In this document: one piece after another, positions 1-13,090 of the stretch
Numbering within the stretch: position 1 is the stretch's first letter
How the letters are laid out: the number at the start of each line of letters is the position of its first letter
Origin: Tolypeutes matacus
Taxonomy: Eukaryota > Chordata > Mammalia > Cingulata > Chlamyphoridae
NCBI GenBank assembly: GCA_026826555.1
Contig: JAKSZT010020895.1
Location: 3,673,528 to 3,737,527, forward strand
Length of the DNA stretch: 64,000 nucleotides
Direction of reading: 5' to 3'
Position numbers and translations under genes: made by a program
Notes under the pieces: generated by a model
The model's input: the letters and a program-made list of their open reading frames with translations, nothing else
The model's database searches: none
What the model was told of the DNA's origin: nothing

Positions 1-724
1 TAGATTAGCACCAATATACTGCCAATGCAGCATAAACATAGGGGTTTAACTCTGCTCTCTCCAGAACAAGGCCAGGAATCCATGATGGGAGTGCAAGATA
101 GTTCCTCACTGTGCCAGAGAGTGGGTAGGCAAGGGCCCAGCAAGGGTGTTACAAGTTTCTTCTACCTTTTTTAAAATACGTGTTTTCTTGATTTAGAACT
201 TACTCAATTACTTCAACTCTTTAACTTTTTTCTGAAGTTTTGAGGAAAAGGGCTCTGCCAATTTTTGCTAGTTTTTCAAACATTCTATGGGCAAACAATG
301 GAGAATCTTATGCCACTACATTTGTTATTTGCTTCCTATCATAAAATTTTGAGCACAGATATGGTATACCGTTTTGTTACTGATGTTGGTAGATTTTAGT
401 CTCAGGAAATTCTAAACACTTTTGAGAACATTAAGGAGATATTATATTATCCTAGTTGCTTTTTCCTGAAAATATTCTAGGGTACAGACTAATATACAGA
501 CTTTAATGACAGTGTTTGTTTCTGGATTTAATGCATATTTGCATTATAAGAAAGAGAATGCTGGTAGTGGTCAAAACATTAAACTCCCTGGATTGTGGTG
601 AAGCCTGTAGACAAGGTTATCTCATTTGTGAAAAATTTCTTATGTGAATTAATCCATAAGGGGATTCCATGGAGGACTAAGGAAGAAGATTGAATGGATG
701 TTCCATGTATTTCATTATCATGGG
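1..724. other. Gene-free flank
   Basis: AT-rich sequence with no coding frame that resembles a known family on either strand. I see no SINE, tRNA or LTR ends. Confidence 0.5.
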
Positions 725-1390
725 GACTCTATTAGTCAGCCAAAGGGGTACTGATCCAAAGTACCAGAAATACACAGGGTTTTATAAAGGGTATTTATTT
801 GGGGTTGAAGCTTACAATTACCAGGCCATAAAGTGTAAATTACTTCCCTCACCAAAGTGTGTTGCCATGTGTTGGAGCAAGATGGCAGACATCGGTCTGC
901 GAGGGTTCAGGCTTCCTTTCTTCCTCTTAAGGCTCCGTGGTCTCGGCTTCTTCCAATATCATCTGTAGGCTGAGATAATTCTCCTCTCTCTTCTGGGGCT
1001 CATTTCTGTCCAGGCTCAGCTGCTCTACAAGGCCAGGTGTAAACTATCACAGGAAATGGCTCTCTTCCCAGGGCCTCTGCTGTGTCTTGTGGAGCCATTC
1101 TCTTTCCTCACGTATCTGCTTCCTTGTGTACTTACTTCCTGGGGCTCAAGCATTAAAACTCCAACTAACTCCTCTGCCTTGTCATTTTCTCTGTTAGTCA
1201 CCACCCACTAAGGGGGGAGGTACTTGACATCCTAGGACGAGAATGAATCAAAGACTTAATCATAATTTAATCAAGTAAACATGAAATCTCTGAATTCAAT
1301 CAAATATAATATGCCCAGAGGAACAGAGCAGTTTACAAACATAATCCAATATCTATTTTTGGAATTCATAAACAATATCAAACTGCTAGA
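725..1390 (+). repeat. Unclassified interspersed repeat-like block
   Basis: This block is markedly richer in G+C than its flanks. It opens with 'ctattagtcagccaaagggg', continues through 'gtgttggagcaagatggcag', and carries several CT-rich stretches typical of LTR or non-autonomous transposon sequence. The wording resembles a repeat seen in xenarthran genomes, but this is from memory and I cannot name the family. The short open frame at 690-968 lies inside it and has no family resemblance, so I do not call it a gene. Boundaries are approximate. Confidence 0.4.
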
Positions 1391-3239
1391 GGGACTATCT
1401 AGGGATTAAAGTTATTTCTTTTCAAGATCCCTAAATGATTAGTGCTCTAATGTTTGGTTGTGAAATATTTGATATCAGGGATTTAAACACGGGGCAGAAT
1501 TAGAAAAATGTTAATTCTGGTGGTGTCACTCAAACACAACAAAGTTGTTGTTTTTTTAAACACTATAATATTATAATTAGCATTAAAGGAAACCAAAGAG
1601 GAATGAAGTTGTAGTCCAGGTCCAGCAAAATGGAGAGTCATCAATACCCTTACATCTGAAGGGCAAAGGGTAGGAAATAGATACTGAAGGCTGGAGAAAT
1701 TTGCTCAAGTTGTAGAAATACCACTCTGCAGGATTTCTGGCATTTGGTGCAAGGATGTAGCCAACCTCTGGCAACTCCAAATGAAGAAATAGGCAAAATG
1801 AATACTCACTGTTTTCCACCTAATCTCTGAATCTTACCAGTACTTATCTTTGGCCATGTCAGATGGCAAGGGAAGCTATTTATGAAAATAAAAGGTGTGA
1901 GTCTCATGGGGCATTAAAAAAAAAGGAGAATAATTGAGAGTAGATCTGGATAGACAGAGGAAATATCCAACATATTCTGGACGTTCTGGTTATTTGCCCA
2001 TTTTAGTACTGTTGCATGTTTGGCCAACGCCAATCTTTAATTCTTTTGGTAGGATTATGATAGCTCAGTTCACACAAATGTCCAGGCCTCTAAAATATCT
2101 TTATATTTTATAAATGCCCAAGAAAATGTAGATGATTAGCCCTGAGGATAAGCCACAGAGAAACATCAATCTTGACGAATTTGCACTCTAGTTTCTGTAC
2201 TACAGGATATGACTAATAAGAAGGACCGTCCAAGAATGGTGTAGTCAAGCTCTATATTTCTGGTCCTCAATGTTTGCTCTTTTCCAGATCTTGATTGATT
2301 TGATGACACCAATTTATGGAGTTTAAGTCTGGGCTACTCTAAAAATGTTTATTTGGATGGTGGACTTGGCATTTTTCCAGGGAAAGACTCAATAATATTT
2401 TTTCCAGTTCCCTGCAGATCTCTCAGTGGCCAACTTTGGTCAAAGCAAGGGTGCACTTGTTAGAGTAAGTAATGGATATTTCCTCTTCAAACAGTCATTC
2501 ATTTGGAAATCTATTCAGGGTCTTTGCAATGATATTTCTAGTAGTTTAAAGAGAATGGCTTTGGGAGCTGAGCAGGTCAGAGAGGTGACATGAAGAATGG
2601 ACTATTTTTTTTTTCAAAAATTCTGAGGTTCTGACTCCACAGAGTTAACAGTTTTCTTGATCTTGATGGTTGACTATTAGAGTAACTTTTGTTGTTCAAA
2701 GTGCCTTCAAGTTATTTTCAGGTCTTTAATATCTCAAATTAGTCATAGTAATTCAAAGCAACTTTTGAAAATTGAAATATAATTTTAATTTGCTGAAGTA
2801 AAAGAAGTAGAATCATTGTAAACTGCATAGTCACTGCAACAGATAGTGTAGGGATTTCAGAGGAGAGTTCCTTGAAATTTGTCTATAAAGATTGTCAAGG
2901 ATGATGTGTGGTAAAGTAAATAATGTGGTAAAGTTTAAAAGCAGAGCCTTAGTTAGGTGAAAATAAGTTATGGTAGTGATTAGATGCAGGCCAATACAAG
3001 TCAGAGGATAGAGTTAGAACAAGTCACTGATTACTACAATTGGATCAGAGTGATCCACGGAGCCCCATCATGGAAATTCTTTGGACCATCAGAAGGACAT
3101 TGCATATAATCATGCCTGATTTAAGAAAATTATCTGGATTCAGATAGTCAATGTTATAACATACTGCTCTTCTTATTAAAAATAATAATCTGTTTTCTGT
3201 GGTTTTTCACAATCCCTCAGTTGCCTCCAAAGACAAGTT
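1391..3239. other. Gene-free stretch
   Basis: No coding frame with family resemblance and no clear repeat ends were seen on either strand. Confidence 0.45.
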
Positions 3240-5000
3240 TCTGTGTGCCTTCTTAAGTTCACACTGACCTGTGTTTAAGAAATATTTGCCTCAATAACTT
3301 TTCTTTATTGTGATATTTTTAAAGTTTTTTCTCTTTCAATTTCATATATATTTTAGGATATTATTTAATACAAAGCAATTTTAATAAGAAATTGCAATTA
3401 TTTTTAACTATCATCATTCTTGCATTACTTAATGGAGTATTATATTGTAACTAATTTAATCTGATATTAAAATTATAACCTATGCTTGTTAAAGATTATG
3501 TTGCTGTTTTCATTAGTTATATATTGGTTATTTTAAGTAGATGTAAATTTTCCTACAGCATTCCTTGAAGTCATCTGGATGCTGAAATATACAAGCTAGA
3601 GAATCATGTTCTGTAACAGGCAGTGTTGATGGATCATAAAATGTATGTGCACTTGGTCTGACATTTACCAGCTTTATGTAATATCCATTACCTCAAATTA
3701 TCCATCAATGAAATAAATCTTAAAAGAAGATTTCAATTTATTTTGGAAGATTGGAACTTATCTATAAAGTGGTAGCCCAAAAGTAGTATCTTTGGAAAGG
3801 GTTGATACTCTTATTATAGTTATCATCATACATGTTTTCCCTTTATTTGTTTTCCAAGTCAGAAGCTAGTTTTGCATTTTTGATTTAAAATAATAATTTT
3901 CCTTTTTGGGATGTTCTTTGATTTATGAGACTTATCACTTCAATATATATGAAGTCAGTGAACTTGATATTTGCTATATGTTCTAAATACTCAAGTGAAC
4001 AAAATAGACAAGATCTTATTGTTTTTAATTTCTATTGTGTAAAATGCATCCTAGAACAGATAGGGATCAACAGAGCAGATGTCAAGACAGTCAATGCTAT
4101 GAAAAAGGAAAGATTATTCTATGATTTGTCAGTGTGTTTGTGTGGTGGGAAGTGTGGGGCAAAAGTCTTTTAATGGAAGTGATGTTTGAGTTCAGATCTG
4201 AATAATGAATAGGACTTAGCCAAAAGAAGAATGAAGGAAAATACAGTTTATAGAAGAAGCAATAATAAGTACAAAGCCTTGGAGTCAGAAGGAGAAGGAC
4301 CAAAAGATGGTCCCTGGGCCAGGACTACAAAATGATAGGAAAAAGTACATAGAGATATGAAAAGTTTAGTTTGTATTTATGTGAGTTTTTATTGTTTGAA
4401 GATAATTACTGAAGCGTGCAGTTTGTTCTCTTAATGCACAAGATTCTCATTTCCTAAATATATAAATTATAACTTTATTTCTGATTTTTTACTATTGATT
4501 TCCTTTCTTTTTCTTCAGTATCACATATATATTGCTGAGTTGGTTTCCTTGATGTTTTTTCCTGAGTTTTTCTTGATTCCCTTAACTTAGCTACATCTTG
4601 TTTTTGAATATTAAAATTTTACTTTACCAATTAATTCCTCATGCTATCCAAATACTTGTTTTGAAACTATCAGAAATGATCACTTTTGTCATTTTCTTTA
4701 TAACTACATTTTCCCTTGAGAAGAACTTTTTCAAACTTTTAAGACATTGATTCATATTTTCTAGAAATCTTGCAATTTTATTCTCTCAAAATCATAGTTG
4801 TGTTTTCTAGGATCCTAAATATTATCATTTTTCTCTGATGTTAAGATTCATTATTTTGGTATGAATTATCTTTACGATTTTTGTCTTCAGAATTTTACCT
4901 TATTATTTCATGTTAGTGATGCAGGGCTTCCTTTTTCTTTTGTTTTTAGATTCAGAATACTACTTCATTATAAAACAAATTACATTATAGCAGGTATCTC
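3240..5000 (+). repeat. Segmental duplication, copy 1 (diverged)
   Basis: This stretch shares an ordered series of similar phrases with about 7950-9800. Examples are 'gtttccttgatg' at about 4545 against 'ggttccttgattt' at about 9258, the 'aagaatgaaggaaaa' motif near 4228 against 8956, and 'ttagttttgcatttt' near 3868 against 8600. Order and spacing are conserved, which argues for an old tandem duplication of cluster DNA rather than an interspersed repeat. An OR pseudogene follows copy 1 (about 5340-5960). The equivalent position after copy 2 is occupied by an L1-related insertion. Boundaries are approximate. Confidence 0.5.
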
Positions 5001-5339
5001 TTTTTTTCTAAACTTGTATCATATAAGTTAGGCACTAATTTTTATGCTGTTTTGTTTTTTGGATCTTTAGTTTTGTGGTATTTTGTGGTTTTGTTTAAGC
5101 TGGTTAGAAGGTAAAATCATTAACTTATTTACTATGAATATACAGTCATTTTTAAATGGGTGTTTTCCTGATAGAAGTTGGCTTATAAGAAAAATAAAGA
5201 GTGAACTGAAATCTGGGTTTTGAAAAAAATTAACCTGCATTAAAACACAGAGGAGGAGCATGCAAAACGATTTTGGAACTTAAAGAATTTTTGCTTAGGG
5301 ACTTCAGTCTTTTGAAAAATTGAATCCTAGTCTTCAGTA

Positions 5340-5960
5340 TTTTCTAACCTCTGAGAACAATGCAGTTCTTTTGAATGAGTCATGGAAGACATGACTTATT
5401 CCTTTGTTCCTCAAGGTATAAATGAATTGGTCCAATGTAGGTGCAATGGATGTCATTAGTTCTGTCACACCCTTGTTAATAGCCACTGATTATTTTGCTG
5501 ATGGCTTGACATAGAGGAAGATAAGGTATCATAAGTGATGGGAACCACAATCATGTTGGAATAACAGGTGGAAAAGGATTTTTTACTTTATTGGGCAGAG
5601 GGAAATCCTAAAATGGTTTTCACAATGTGTATGTAGACAGAACAACACATACAAGGGTCGTGATAAAAGCCAATTGCACAGACTATAACCATATGTTCTA
5701 AAAGCCATTGTCTGAGCATGAAATCTTCAAGACATGAGAGGAAACAAAGCAAAAATAAGCAATGACATTTGAATCATAAAATTCCAGATTTATTAACAAG
5801 ATAAGTGGTGAGAGTATGATCAATATGCTGAATGTCCTGCAGCTGTGGACAAGCCTTCTACAGTCTCTCTTGTTCATGATGAATGCAGAGAGACACAAGA
5901 TACTATTGCTGTCACTGTAACAATCAATACAAACATAACAGGTATGAAATCATTATGTGC
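5340..5960 (-). pseudogene. Olfactory receptor pseudogene (OR6C-like), decayed
   Basis: The minus strand carries scattered olfactory receptor landmarks. In 5698-5898 there is a second-extracellular-loop-like run with 'EFYDSNVIAYF' followed by 'KISCSDNGF', which matches the family pattern of FCDSN..DHF..D and ISCSDT. Further 3' on the same strand are a TM5-TM6 segment with 'KTILGFPSAQ' and 'KSFSTC', and a TM7 tail ('FIYTLRN'-like, near 5400-5420), but these sit in different frames and are separated by stops. The region around TM3 and the DRY motif appears deleted: the sequence passes from an 'AMS'-like position almost directly to the second intracellular loop. The N-terminal half is not recognisable beyond about 5960. 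It is non-functional, and close in type to the OR6C-like genes elsewhere in this window. Confidence 0.7.
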
Positions 5961-6529
5961 AAAAAACCAAACAAAACAAAAAAAAACACCTCTTAAATAG
6001 CTGAAGATGCAAAAATCCTAAATGAAATAAAATATATAATGTAATGAACCCTTCATAGTAATGAAATGCCTCAAGACTGATTTATTCTACTGATGGAAGA
6101 TTTTGCCTTGGACAGGAGTAATAAGAAACTAGACAAAACTTTAGTGAACTTTTTGTGGCTGCATATGGACTTTCATGACAGATTAGAATTCCAAAATTTC
6201 CCAGCCATAGACTGAATTGGCACCCATAAATCAACTCTTTCTCCTAAGTCCTCATCAGAGACTCAGTGTAGTAGACTAAAGCCTAGGGCAGGATAAGCTA
6301 TTGTCCCAAGATTAAGTTGCCTGTCTCTGAATGTTTCAATCCTTCAGATTCAGAAACATAACAATGGGGAAGAAGAGCTTAGAGAAACACCTCCAAGGTA
6401 TCCCACCAAATCTACACAGAGTATTAGGTAGCTCTCTTCCAAAGCCTGGAAGCGAGCTAGCAGGAAGAGAAAAATCTCCAGGGGTACATAAAGCAGGGAG
6501 ACTGGTAAACAAAGAAAACTCACCAGTGT

Positions 6530-7640
6530 GAAGACAATGAACTAACATTGTTTTAATGCTGAAAGGGATAAGAACAAAAAACTGCCAATCTTTATGCAGT
6601 AAAAATATCCATTAAAAATGAGGTGAAATAAAGTCATTTTTTATGCAGAAAAAATGGTATATATTATATTCAGAGAAACTGCATTTAAATAATGCTGAAA
6701 AAGGTCTTCATGCTAAAAAGTTATGATACCAGGAACCTAGAATATGCACAAACAAAGAAAAACAGAAAGTGTAAATATATATGAAAATATTTAAAAATCC
6801 ACTCTTTTCTTAGACTATTTACATGTATATGTATATTTTGTAATTATTAATTGTCTTTACAAAATAAAAAGAAGATTGGATATAAAGAAAGGTAACTCAT
6901 TTTCCACAAACAAAATAATTTTATATGTAGAAGACTCCATAGAAACTTCTAAAATTTCTTGAATTAGTAAATGAATTTAGCAAGGTTTCAGCATTTAAGG
7001 TCAATGGACAAGGTCCATGTGCTAGCAACCAATAATTAGAAAATGATGTAAAAGCAATTCTATATATAATATCATCTATAACACCAATATTTAGGAATAA
7101 GTCTATCAAAAGATGTAATGGACCTATACATTAAGAACTTTAAAACCTAGCTATGAAATTAGTGAAATCCTAAATAAATTGATTGATATACCATGTTCAT
7201 GGATTGCAAGATTACATCTTGTTAAGATGTCAAATTCATATTCTTAGACAGTTGCAATGAAATTCAGTCCAAAATACAACAATCTCTTTTAAATAAATTG
7301 ACAAACTAATTCTAAAACTTATAAGGAATTTTTGAATATCTATAAATGTCAAAACAGTATTGAATAAAGAATCAGTTAAGGGAACTAAAGTACATTATTT
7401 CAAGGTCTGGTATAAAACTATAGTAACCAAAGTACTATGGTACTTGACTGAGGATATAAAATCGATCATTGGGACATCATAGAGTATCCAGATCTTGACC
7501 CACATGAATATGGTTAATAGATTTGACCAATGATCCAGTCAATTATAGAAGGAAAGAAAAAAATAATTTGAATAAATAGAGCTAGAAAAATCGGTTGTAC
7601 TTAAAAGAAAAATAACCTCTATCACATTCCATTCACAAAA
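6530..7640 (+). mobile_element. LINE-1 fragments (ORF1- and ORF2-derived), dead
   Basis: About 6530-6780 resembles the old-mammalian L1 ORF1 stretch ('aaaaaactgccaatctttatg', then 'aaaaatgaggtgaaataaag'). About 6920-7640 resembles the post-RT part of ORF2: 'cataccatgttcatggattg', 'ttaagatgtcaaattcat', then 'tataaaactatagtaacca' and 'cccacatgaatatgg'. Stops and indels occur throughout. These are truncated, long-dead L1 pieces in sense orientation. The junctions between them were not resolved. Confidence 0.65.
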
Positions 7641-7659
7641 TAAGGAATTTAGGATAGAC

Positions 7660-7890
7660 CGTGAAGCTAAAACCAAACCAACACTCATACGCAATCTAGG
7701 AATAACTCCCCATACTCCCTCCCCTGTGGCCACAATCCTGCTTTTTATCTCTATGAACTTGCTTATTCTATGTATTTCATACAAGAGAAATCATAATATT
7801 TGTGCTTTTTTGCCTGGCTTATTTCACTCTACATGATGTCTTGTTCATCCACATGTATTTATGGCTGAATAATATTCCATTGAATGAAAT
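7660..7890 (-). mobile_element. Antisense LINE-1 3' fragment
   Basis: On the plus strand the sequence 'ctatgaacttgcttattcta', 'tttcatacaagagaaatcat' and 'atggctgaataatattccat' corresponds to the complement of an old L1 3' region. It lies in the opposite orientation to the L1 fragment just upstream, which indicates two separate insertions. Confidence 0.6.
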
Positions 7891-7949
7891 CTGCCACAAC
7901 AAAACTTCATTTTTAAGAGATGATTTCCTCACTAACTTTCTTCAAGACT

Positions 7950-9860
7950 TCCTCTTTTTATTACTATATATTTGAGTATTAGTTTTCTTTATGTCATTAC
8001 ACTTAAAAAATTATATACTTTTACAAGATATCAGTGAATAAAATGTTTTTTTGATCTTTCAATATATTAACATAATTTCAAGATAAACATTATAAATATA
8101 ACACAAAATAATGTTATGCTGTATTTTAATTAAGAAATTTTGCCAAGTGTTTTTTAAAGATTATCTTGCCATTTTCATGATCTAAACATTGGATGTTTTA
8201 AATAAAAATTAGTTTTCTTGAGGTGTTCCTTGAGGTATTCTTGATGACTATGTTCAGAAGCAGTACCATATGCTATAGCAACCAGAACCCTAAATCACAC
8301 TTCAAATTGCTCATCTATAAAACAAAGATTAAAAATGAAAAATAAGGCTCTTTGGAAAATTATTTTAATATAAATTTTATATATACATGTATATATTCAT
8401 ATAATTAGTGATCCTATGATAGAAATACAGTCATTTGGCATAAAATGATGTCTTAGTTAATGTAGCTTTTAATCTTTGACATATTCTAAAACTAAAATCA
8501 AATAATATAAAAAGATAGTAAAATTTTTATTCAAAGTTTAAAAATATAGCCTATTTTACTCATTTTGTTATTTTCTGATTAGTTTTTGAAGTTAGAAATT
8601 AGTTTTGCATTTTATTAAATATTTACTCTCTTTTCTATGGGGGTCAGTTTGTGGGACTTTTTAATTCAATGTACTTTAAGGACCCATATTAAGTATTATT
8701 TATCACTAGATTTTGTACATACTCATGTGGGCATAATAAACAAATATTTTCTTTTAATGACAGATTTAAATATACAATATAAACAGAACATTTAATGAAA
8801 TTAATGCTAAAGGTGACAAAACTCAAAACATCAGGTAGGATAGACACTTTTCCAGTCTTGGAGTGTATCTTCATCTGGTGGAGATAAAGACAAAGCCTTT
8901 AAGTAGTAGTGACTTTTAAGCTGAGACCTAAATGAAGAATAGAACTGAGATAAAAGAATGAAGGAAAAATGCTTTTTGAAGAGCAACAGAAAGTACAATA
9001 TCCTGGTGATATCAGGTGAAAAAACAAAGTGTGACCATGAGACCTGTACTATAGCAAGGTGAGAGACAAGTGACAGATAAGAAAACTTATTCAATAGTGG
9101 AGTGAGTTATTTCCTTTGAGAAAAATTGATGGATATTCTATGTTTTTGTAATAGAAAAGTCATTTGTTTCATGAAAAATTTCATTATTACTTTAATTATA
9201 AATTTTCATTTTTATTTCTGCTTCAATTATCTTAGACTTCCAGATATAATGCTAGTTTGGTTCCTTGATTTCTATTAAAAGCCATCATGTTTGCATGAGG
9301 AACAAAACGTCATTGCTTAATTAGCTATATTTTGAATTTGGATATTTACACTTTGTTTTAGCAGTTGGATGTTTCCAGTGCTATTATTATAGCTTTTGAT
9401 ATTCCTCAATGCAGTGATCATTATGACCTTGTTCTTACCATTTCTTATACCCTTTGAAAAGAGCTTTTCCTCACATTAATTTAGGATATTTTAAATTCTG
9501 CCTAATCTTTTGACATTTTATGTGTATATGTATATGTATGTGTTTATGAATATTCACCAGGAACCTAAATATTCAAATTCTGCTTCCATTTAAAATACAT
9601 TTATTTGAATATGTGTTTATTTTTTGTTTATGTTACTTATTGATTGTATCATGTCACTTCTTGATAATGCTGTTTTTTCTTATTTAAAAATTTTAGACTC
9701 ACAGCAATAAAAAGTACATTAAATACATTCTGAGATATTTTCAATTTTGTTTTAATCCATGCTTGGAACTCATCCTGTCAAAAAGAAGGCATTTGATAAA
9801 TTTTAATTTAATGAATTATTGTATTTTTCAGGAAAACATTTAGATTGGTTGAGTGATTAA
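7950..9860 (+). repeat. Segmental duplication, copy 2 (diverged)
   Basis: This is the partner of the block at about 3240-5000, matching in order and orientation. Small open frames inside it (8689-8874 and 8831-9094, minus) have no counterpart that stays open in copy 1, so I do not regard them as genes. Confidence 0.5.
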
Positions 9861-10439
9861 GCATTTTCAACCTAGTATTTTCTTACAAATCCAAAAATTT
9901 AAGATGAGTGCTTTTATTTTCTTTCTTTGTTTTTCATTTTTTAAATTTTATCTTAAAAGATGTTTATTTGCAAGGATATTCAAAGAGTAAATTTTTGTGC
10001 TTGGTGTGACTGTTCCATATGCAATCATTGTTTAAGGAAGTTAATTTGGATCGAATGCAAATCCAGAAGAGACTTCATTCTCCCCCTTGTTTTAGGTGTA
10101 GTATCAGTACCATTATAATTAAGGGTTGACCTCTAGCCACATCTCCATCAGTCAATACCTTGTTAAGCGGAACCTAAGCTCTTAGTATCCCATATATATT
10201 TCCTCTCACTCCATAATTCTTACAATAAAACTAACAGATCTTACCATGTGAGAGATCTTGTAGTATGTACTTCCCATGAATTATCTGGCTGGAAAACATA
10301 TCTGGAATACATACCTCTGTGTACTTCACCCCTTCCCTACTCCATCTTTACACCCTGTCCTCCAAATTACCTGGATAAGACTACTTATTTTGTGATTTTC
10401 ACTTTGAGCATGACTGCCACTAGAAAGTCTTTTAAACTT
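9861..10439. other. Gene-free stretch
   Basis: AT-rich sequence between the duplicated block and the L1-related module. No gene or element ends were recognised. Confidence 0.4.
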
Positions 10440-12255
10440 TCTGTCCAAAGGAGAGGGGTGGGAGGAATAGAATAGATGGAACATGGAGCATTTTGGGGGC
10501 AAAGAAAGTATAAATATCATGCAATGATGAATTCAGGCCATGTTAAATTTCATCAAAATTTATAAAAGTGCATGGTCAAAAATGTAAACCATAACATAAA
10601 CCATTAAGCATGTAGTAGCTAGGCTATTTTGTTGGCTTCATTTTTGAAGAAGTTTTTGATCACAGAAGGCTTACAACTATGGCAGGGGAGGAACATTTGT
10701 GTTGGGTATCATTAATGGGGAATATATCAGAGGAGGGTCATGTGGGCACAGATATAAGGCATATAAATTTGTTCAATTGCTCATGGGGCATTGTCACGGG
10801 TGGGTGGATATTCACACAATACCCAAAAGAATATCAAATTCCTGATCTGGGGAGCTCTGCCATATTCACTAATGGAATAGAAAGAATCCCCTGAACTCAG
10901 GGGCAATGGATAGTGAACGAGGATGGTCCATTCTTGGGCCCTTAATATAGATGACTATACTTATGAACCTTTACTTTTGAAATTGAAATTTAGGCTACAA
11001 TTATAAGGTACCTAAGAGTTACCTCCTGAGAGCATCCTTGTTGTTCAAATGTAGTCTCTCTCTAAGCCGAATGCAGGATACAAATGCATTACCTTCCCTG
11101 CAGTGTGTGACATGCCTCCAGGGATGAGCCTCCCTGGCACCGATTATTACCAAGTCCTAACAAGCAATGCAACTGGAAAAAGACCTTGCCCAAAGGGGGA
11201 AAAGGTAAGGACAAATGAGTTTATATATTTAAAAGACTTCAAAGCGAGTGGCGAATTCATTCCTGAGGTTATGATTATGCGTGTCTCAGTTGGATCTCAT
11301 TGAGTGCCAAAGTAAATACTACTTCAAATAGTGGGGCTCCAGGGGGCTCTGGAAATATCCAGACAATTTAGTCAGGGTAGATAGCTCAGGAGTTGGATGC
11401 CTTGCCACTGGGCCTTACTTTGGAATTTATGCTCTCCCATGTGACAGAGTTGGACTCAGTTGTGGTTTCCCTAAACATGGCTCTTCTGACCCTTCTATTT
11501 GAACCTATACTTTGTACTAGGTTTGATAGCTGTATGTCCAAGAGACTAAAATATTTGGGCTGTCATGTGCCAGCTGGGCTCTGAATCTCAACGGAGTTGC
11601 AACACCTACTCTCCACTTCATTGGACTCACCCAGGACAAAGAGTTGATGATGGACATAGACCATCCCAAGGAAATGAGAGGGTCTATAACTACAAGCAAG
11701 ATAGTGCCATCCATTTGTCCCATGGGATCAAAGCCCCCTCTCAATTAGAGGTCGAGTGGGCATCACCATCCCAGAATCCTCAGGATTGGAGAATGAACTA
11801 TGGACTAAAATAGACTTATTGATATTCTGCTATAGACTTATTGTGATTCTAGCAATGGAAGAAATTATATCATTGATGTGGAGACAGTGGCCACTGGATG
11901 TGCTGAGGGTAGGGAGAGAGAAAAACAAGTGAAATATGGGGACATTTTCAGGTTGGGAATTGTTTTGAATGACATTAAAATGACAGATGCAGGCCATTAC
12001 ATATCTCGCCATAACCTACAAAATTGTGCAGGAGAGAGTGTAAACTATAATGTAAACTATAATCCATGCTTAGTGGCATTACTCCAAAATGTTTTCATCA
12101 ATTGTAATGAATGTACCACACTGTAAAGGATGTTGTTAATGTGGGAAAATGTGGGAGGTACAGGGAACAGGGGATATGCAAATCCCGTATATTTTTATGT
12201 AACATTTATGTAATCTAAATATCTTTTTTTAAAAATAAAAAAATATATTTTAAAA
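10440..12255 (+). mobile_element. L1-associated 3' module, copy A
   Basis: This roughly 1.8-kb unit matches the sequence downstream of the L1 ORF2 at 42880-45085, in the same order. Shared phrases include 'catcaaaatttataaaagtg', 'ttggcttcatttttgaagaa', 'actatggcaggggag', 'gatggtccatt' and 'caatgcaactggaaaaagac'. It ends in an A-rich tail after 'tatgtaatctaaatatc', which is typical of a retroposon 3' end. Compared with the later copy it lacks about 370 bp internally, the join falling at about 10628. No ORF2 sequence precedes it here, so it is either a 5'-truncated L1 or a separate non-autonomous element using an L1 3' end. The short open frames inside it are not conserved as coding between the copies. 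Confidence 0.65.
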
Positions 12256-12269
12256 AACCCAAATCATAA

Positions 12270-13090
12270 GATAGGCAATAATTTAAACTAATACTTCCCC
12301 AAGGATCATATATGACAGAGAAGCACACCAAAAGGTCCTCAACCATATTAGCTATTAAATACATGCACAGTAATATCACAGTTATACCACTACAGTCCTA
12401 CTAGAGTCATACGAGTATAAAGACTGATCATACCAAGGAAGTGGATGAACTATACACTCCTTTACTGCTGTAGGAATGTAAAATCACGTATCAACTTTAA
12501 AAACCCATTTGGCACTTTTAAAAATATTTGAACATATACCTTCCAAGACCCAGCCATTCCATTCCTAAGTACTTACCCAACAGAAATGAAAACAATTGTC
12601 ATTAGAGACATTTGCGTGGATATTTATAACACCTTTATTTATAATTAGCTCCAAAATTGAATTAACAAAATATCTACCAATATATAATAAATTGTGGCAT
12701 AACCATGCTTTGGATTTTATCTCAGAATTGAAAAGGAATGAAATATAAATACTGGGAAAAATACATGAATGACTCACAAAAGAGTAATCTGAGTGAAATA
12801 AGCCAGATGAAAATAAGTACATTTATATAACATTCTAAATAAAGCAAACTAATCTATAGTGGCAGAACAGTTACCCCTGTTTTCTTGTGAATGACAAAAT
12901 TGGAGGATGGGCAGTTAGGAGAGACCAAAGAGAGCACAAGCAAATTTTTAAGAATCATTGATATGTTCAAGGTTTTCTTTTGGTAATATCTCTATTGGCT
13001 AGACATATGTCAAATTTCAACAAAATGTGAGATTTATATATGTGTAGTTTATTGTATATCAATAATAATTCAATAATGTAAAAACAAAAT
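12270..13090 (+). mobile_element. LINE-1 3' end fragment
   Basis: The sequence follows the end of an old L1: an ORF2 C-terminal remnant ('gagtgaaataagccagatga' near 12790), then a 3' region with 'gaggatgggcagttaggaga', and an ending of 'gtttattgtatatcaataat' with A-rich sequence at about 13080. It is 5'-truncated and without coding capacity. Confidence 0.65.
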
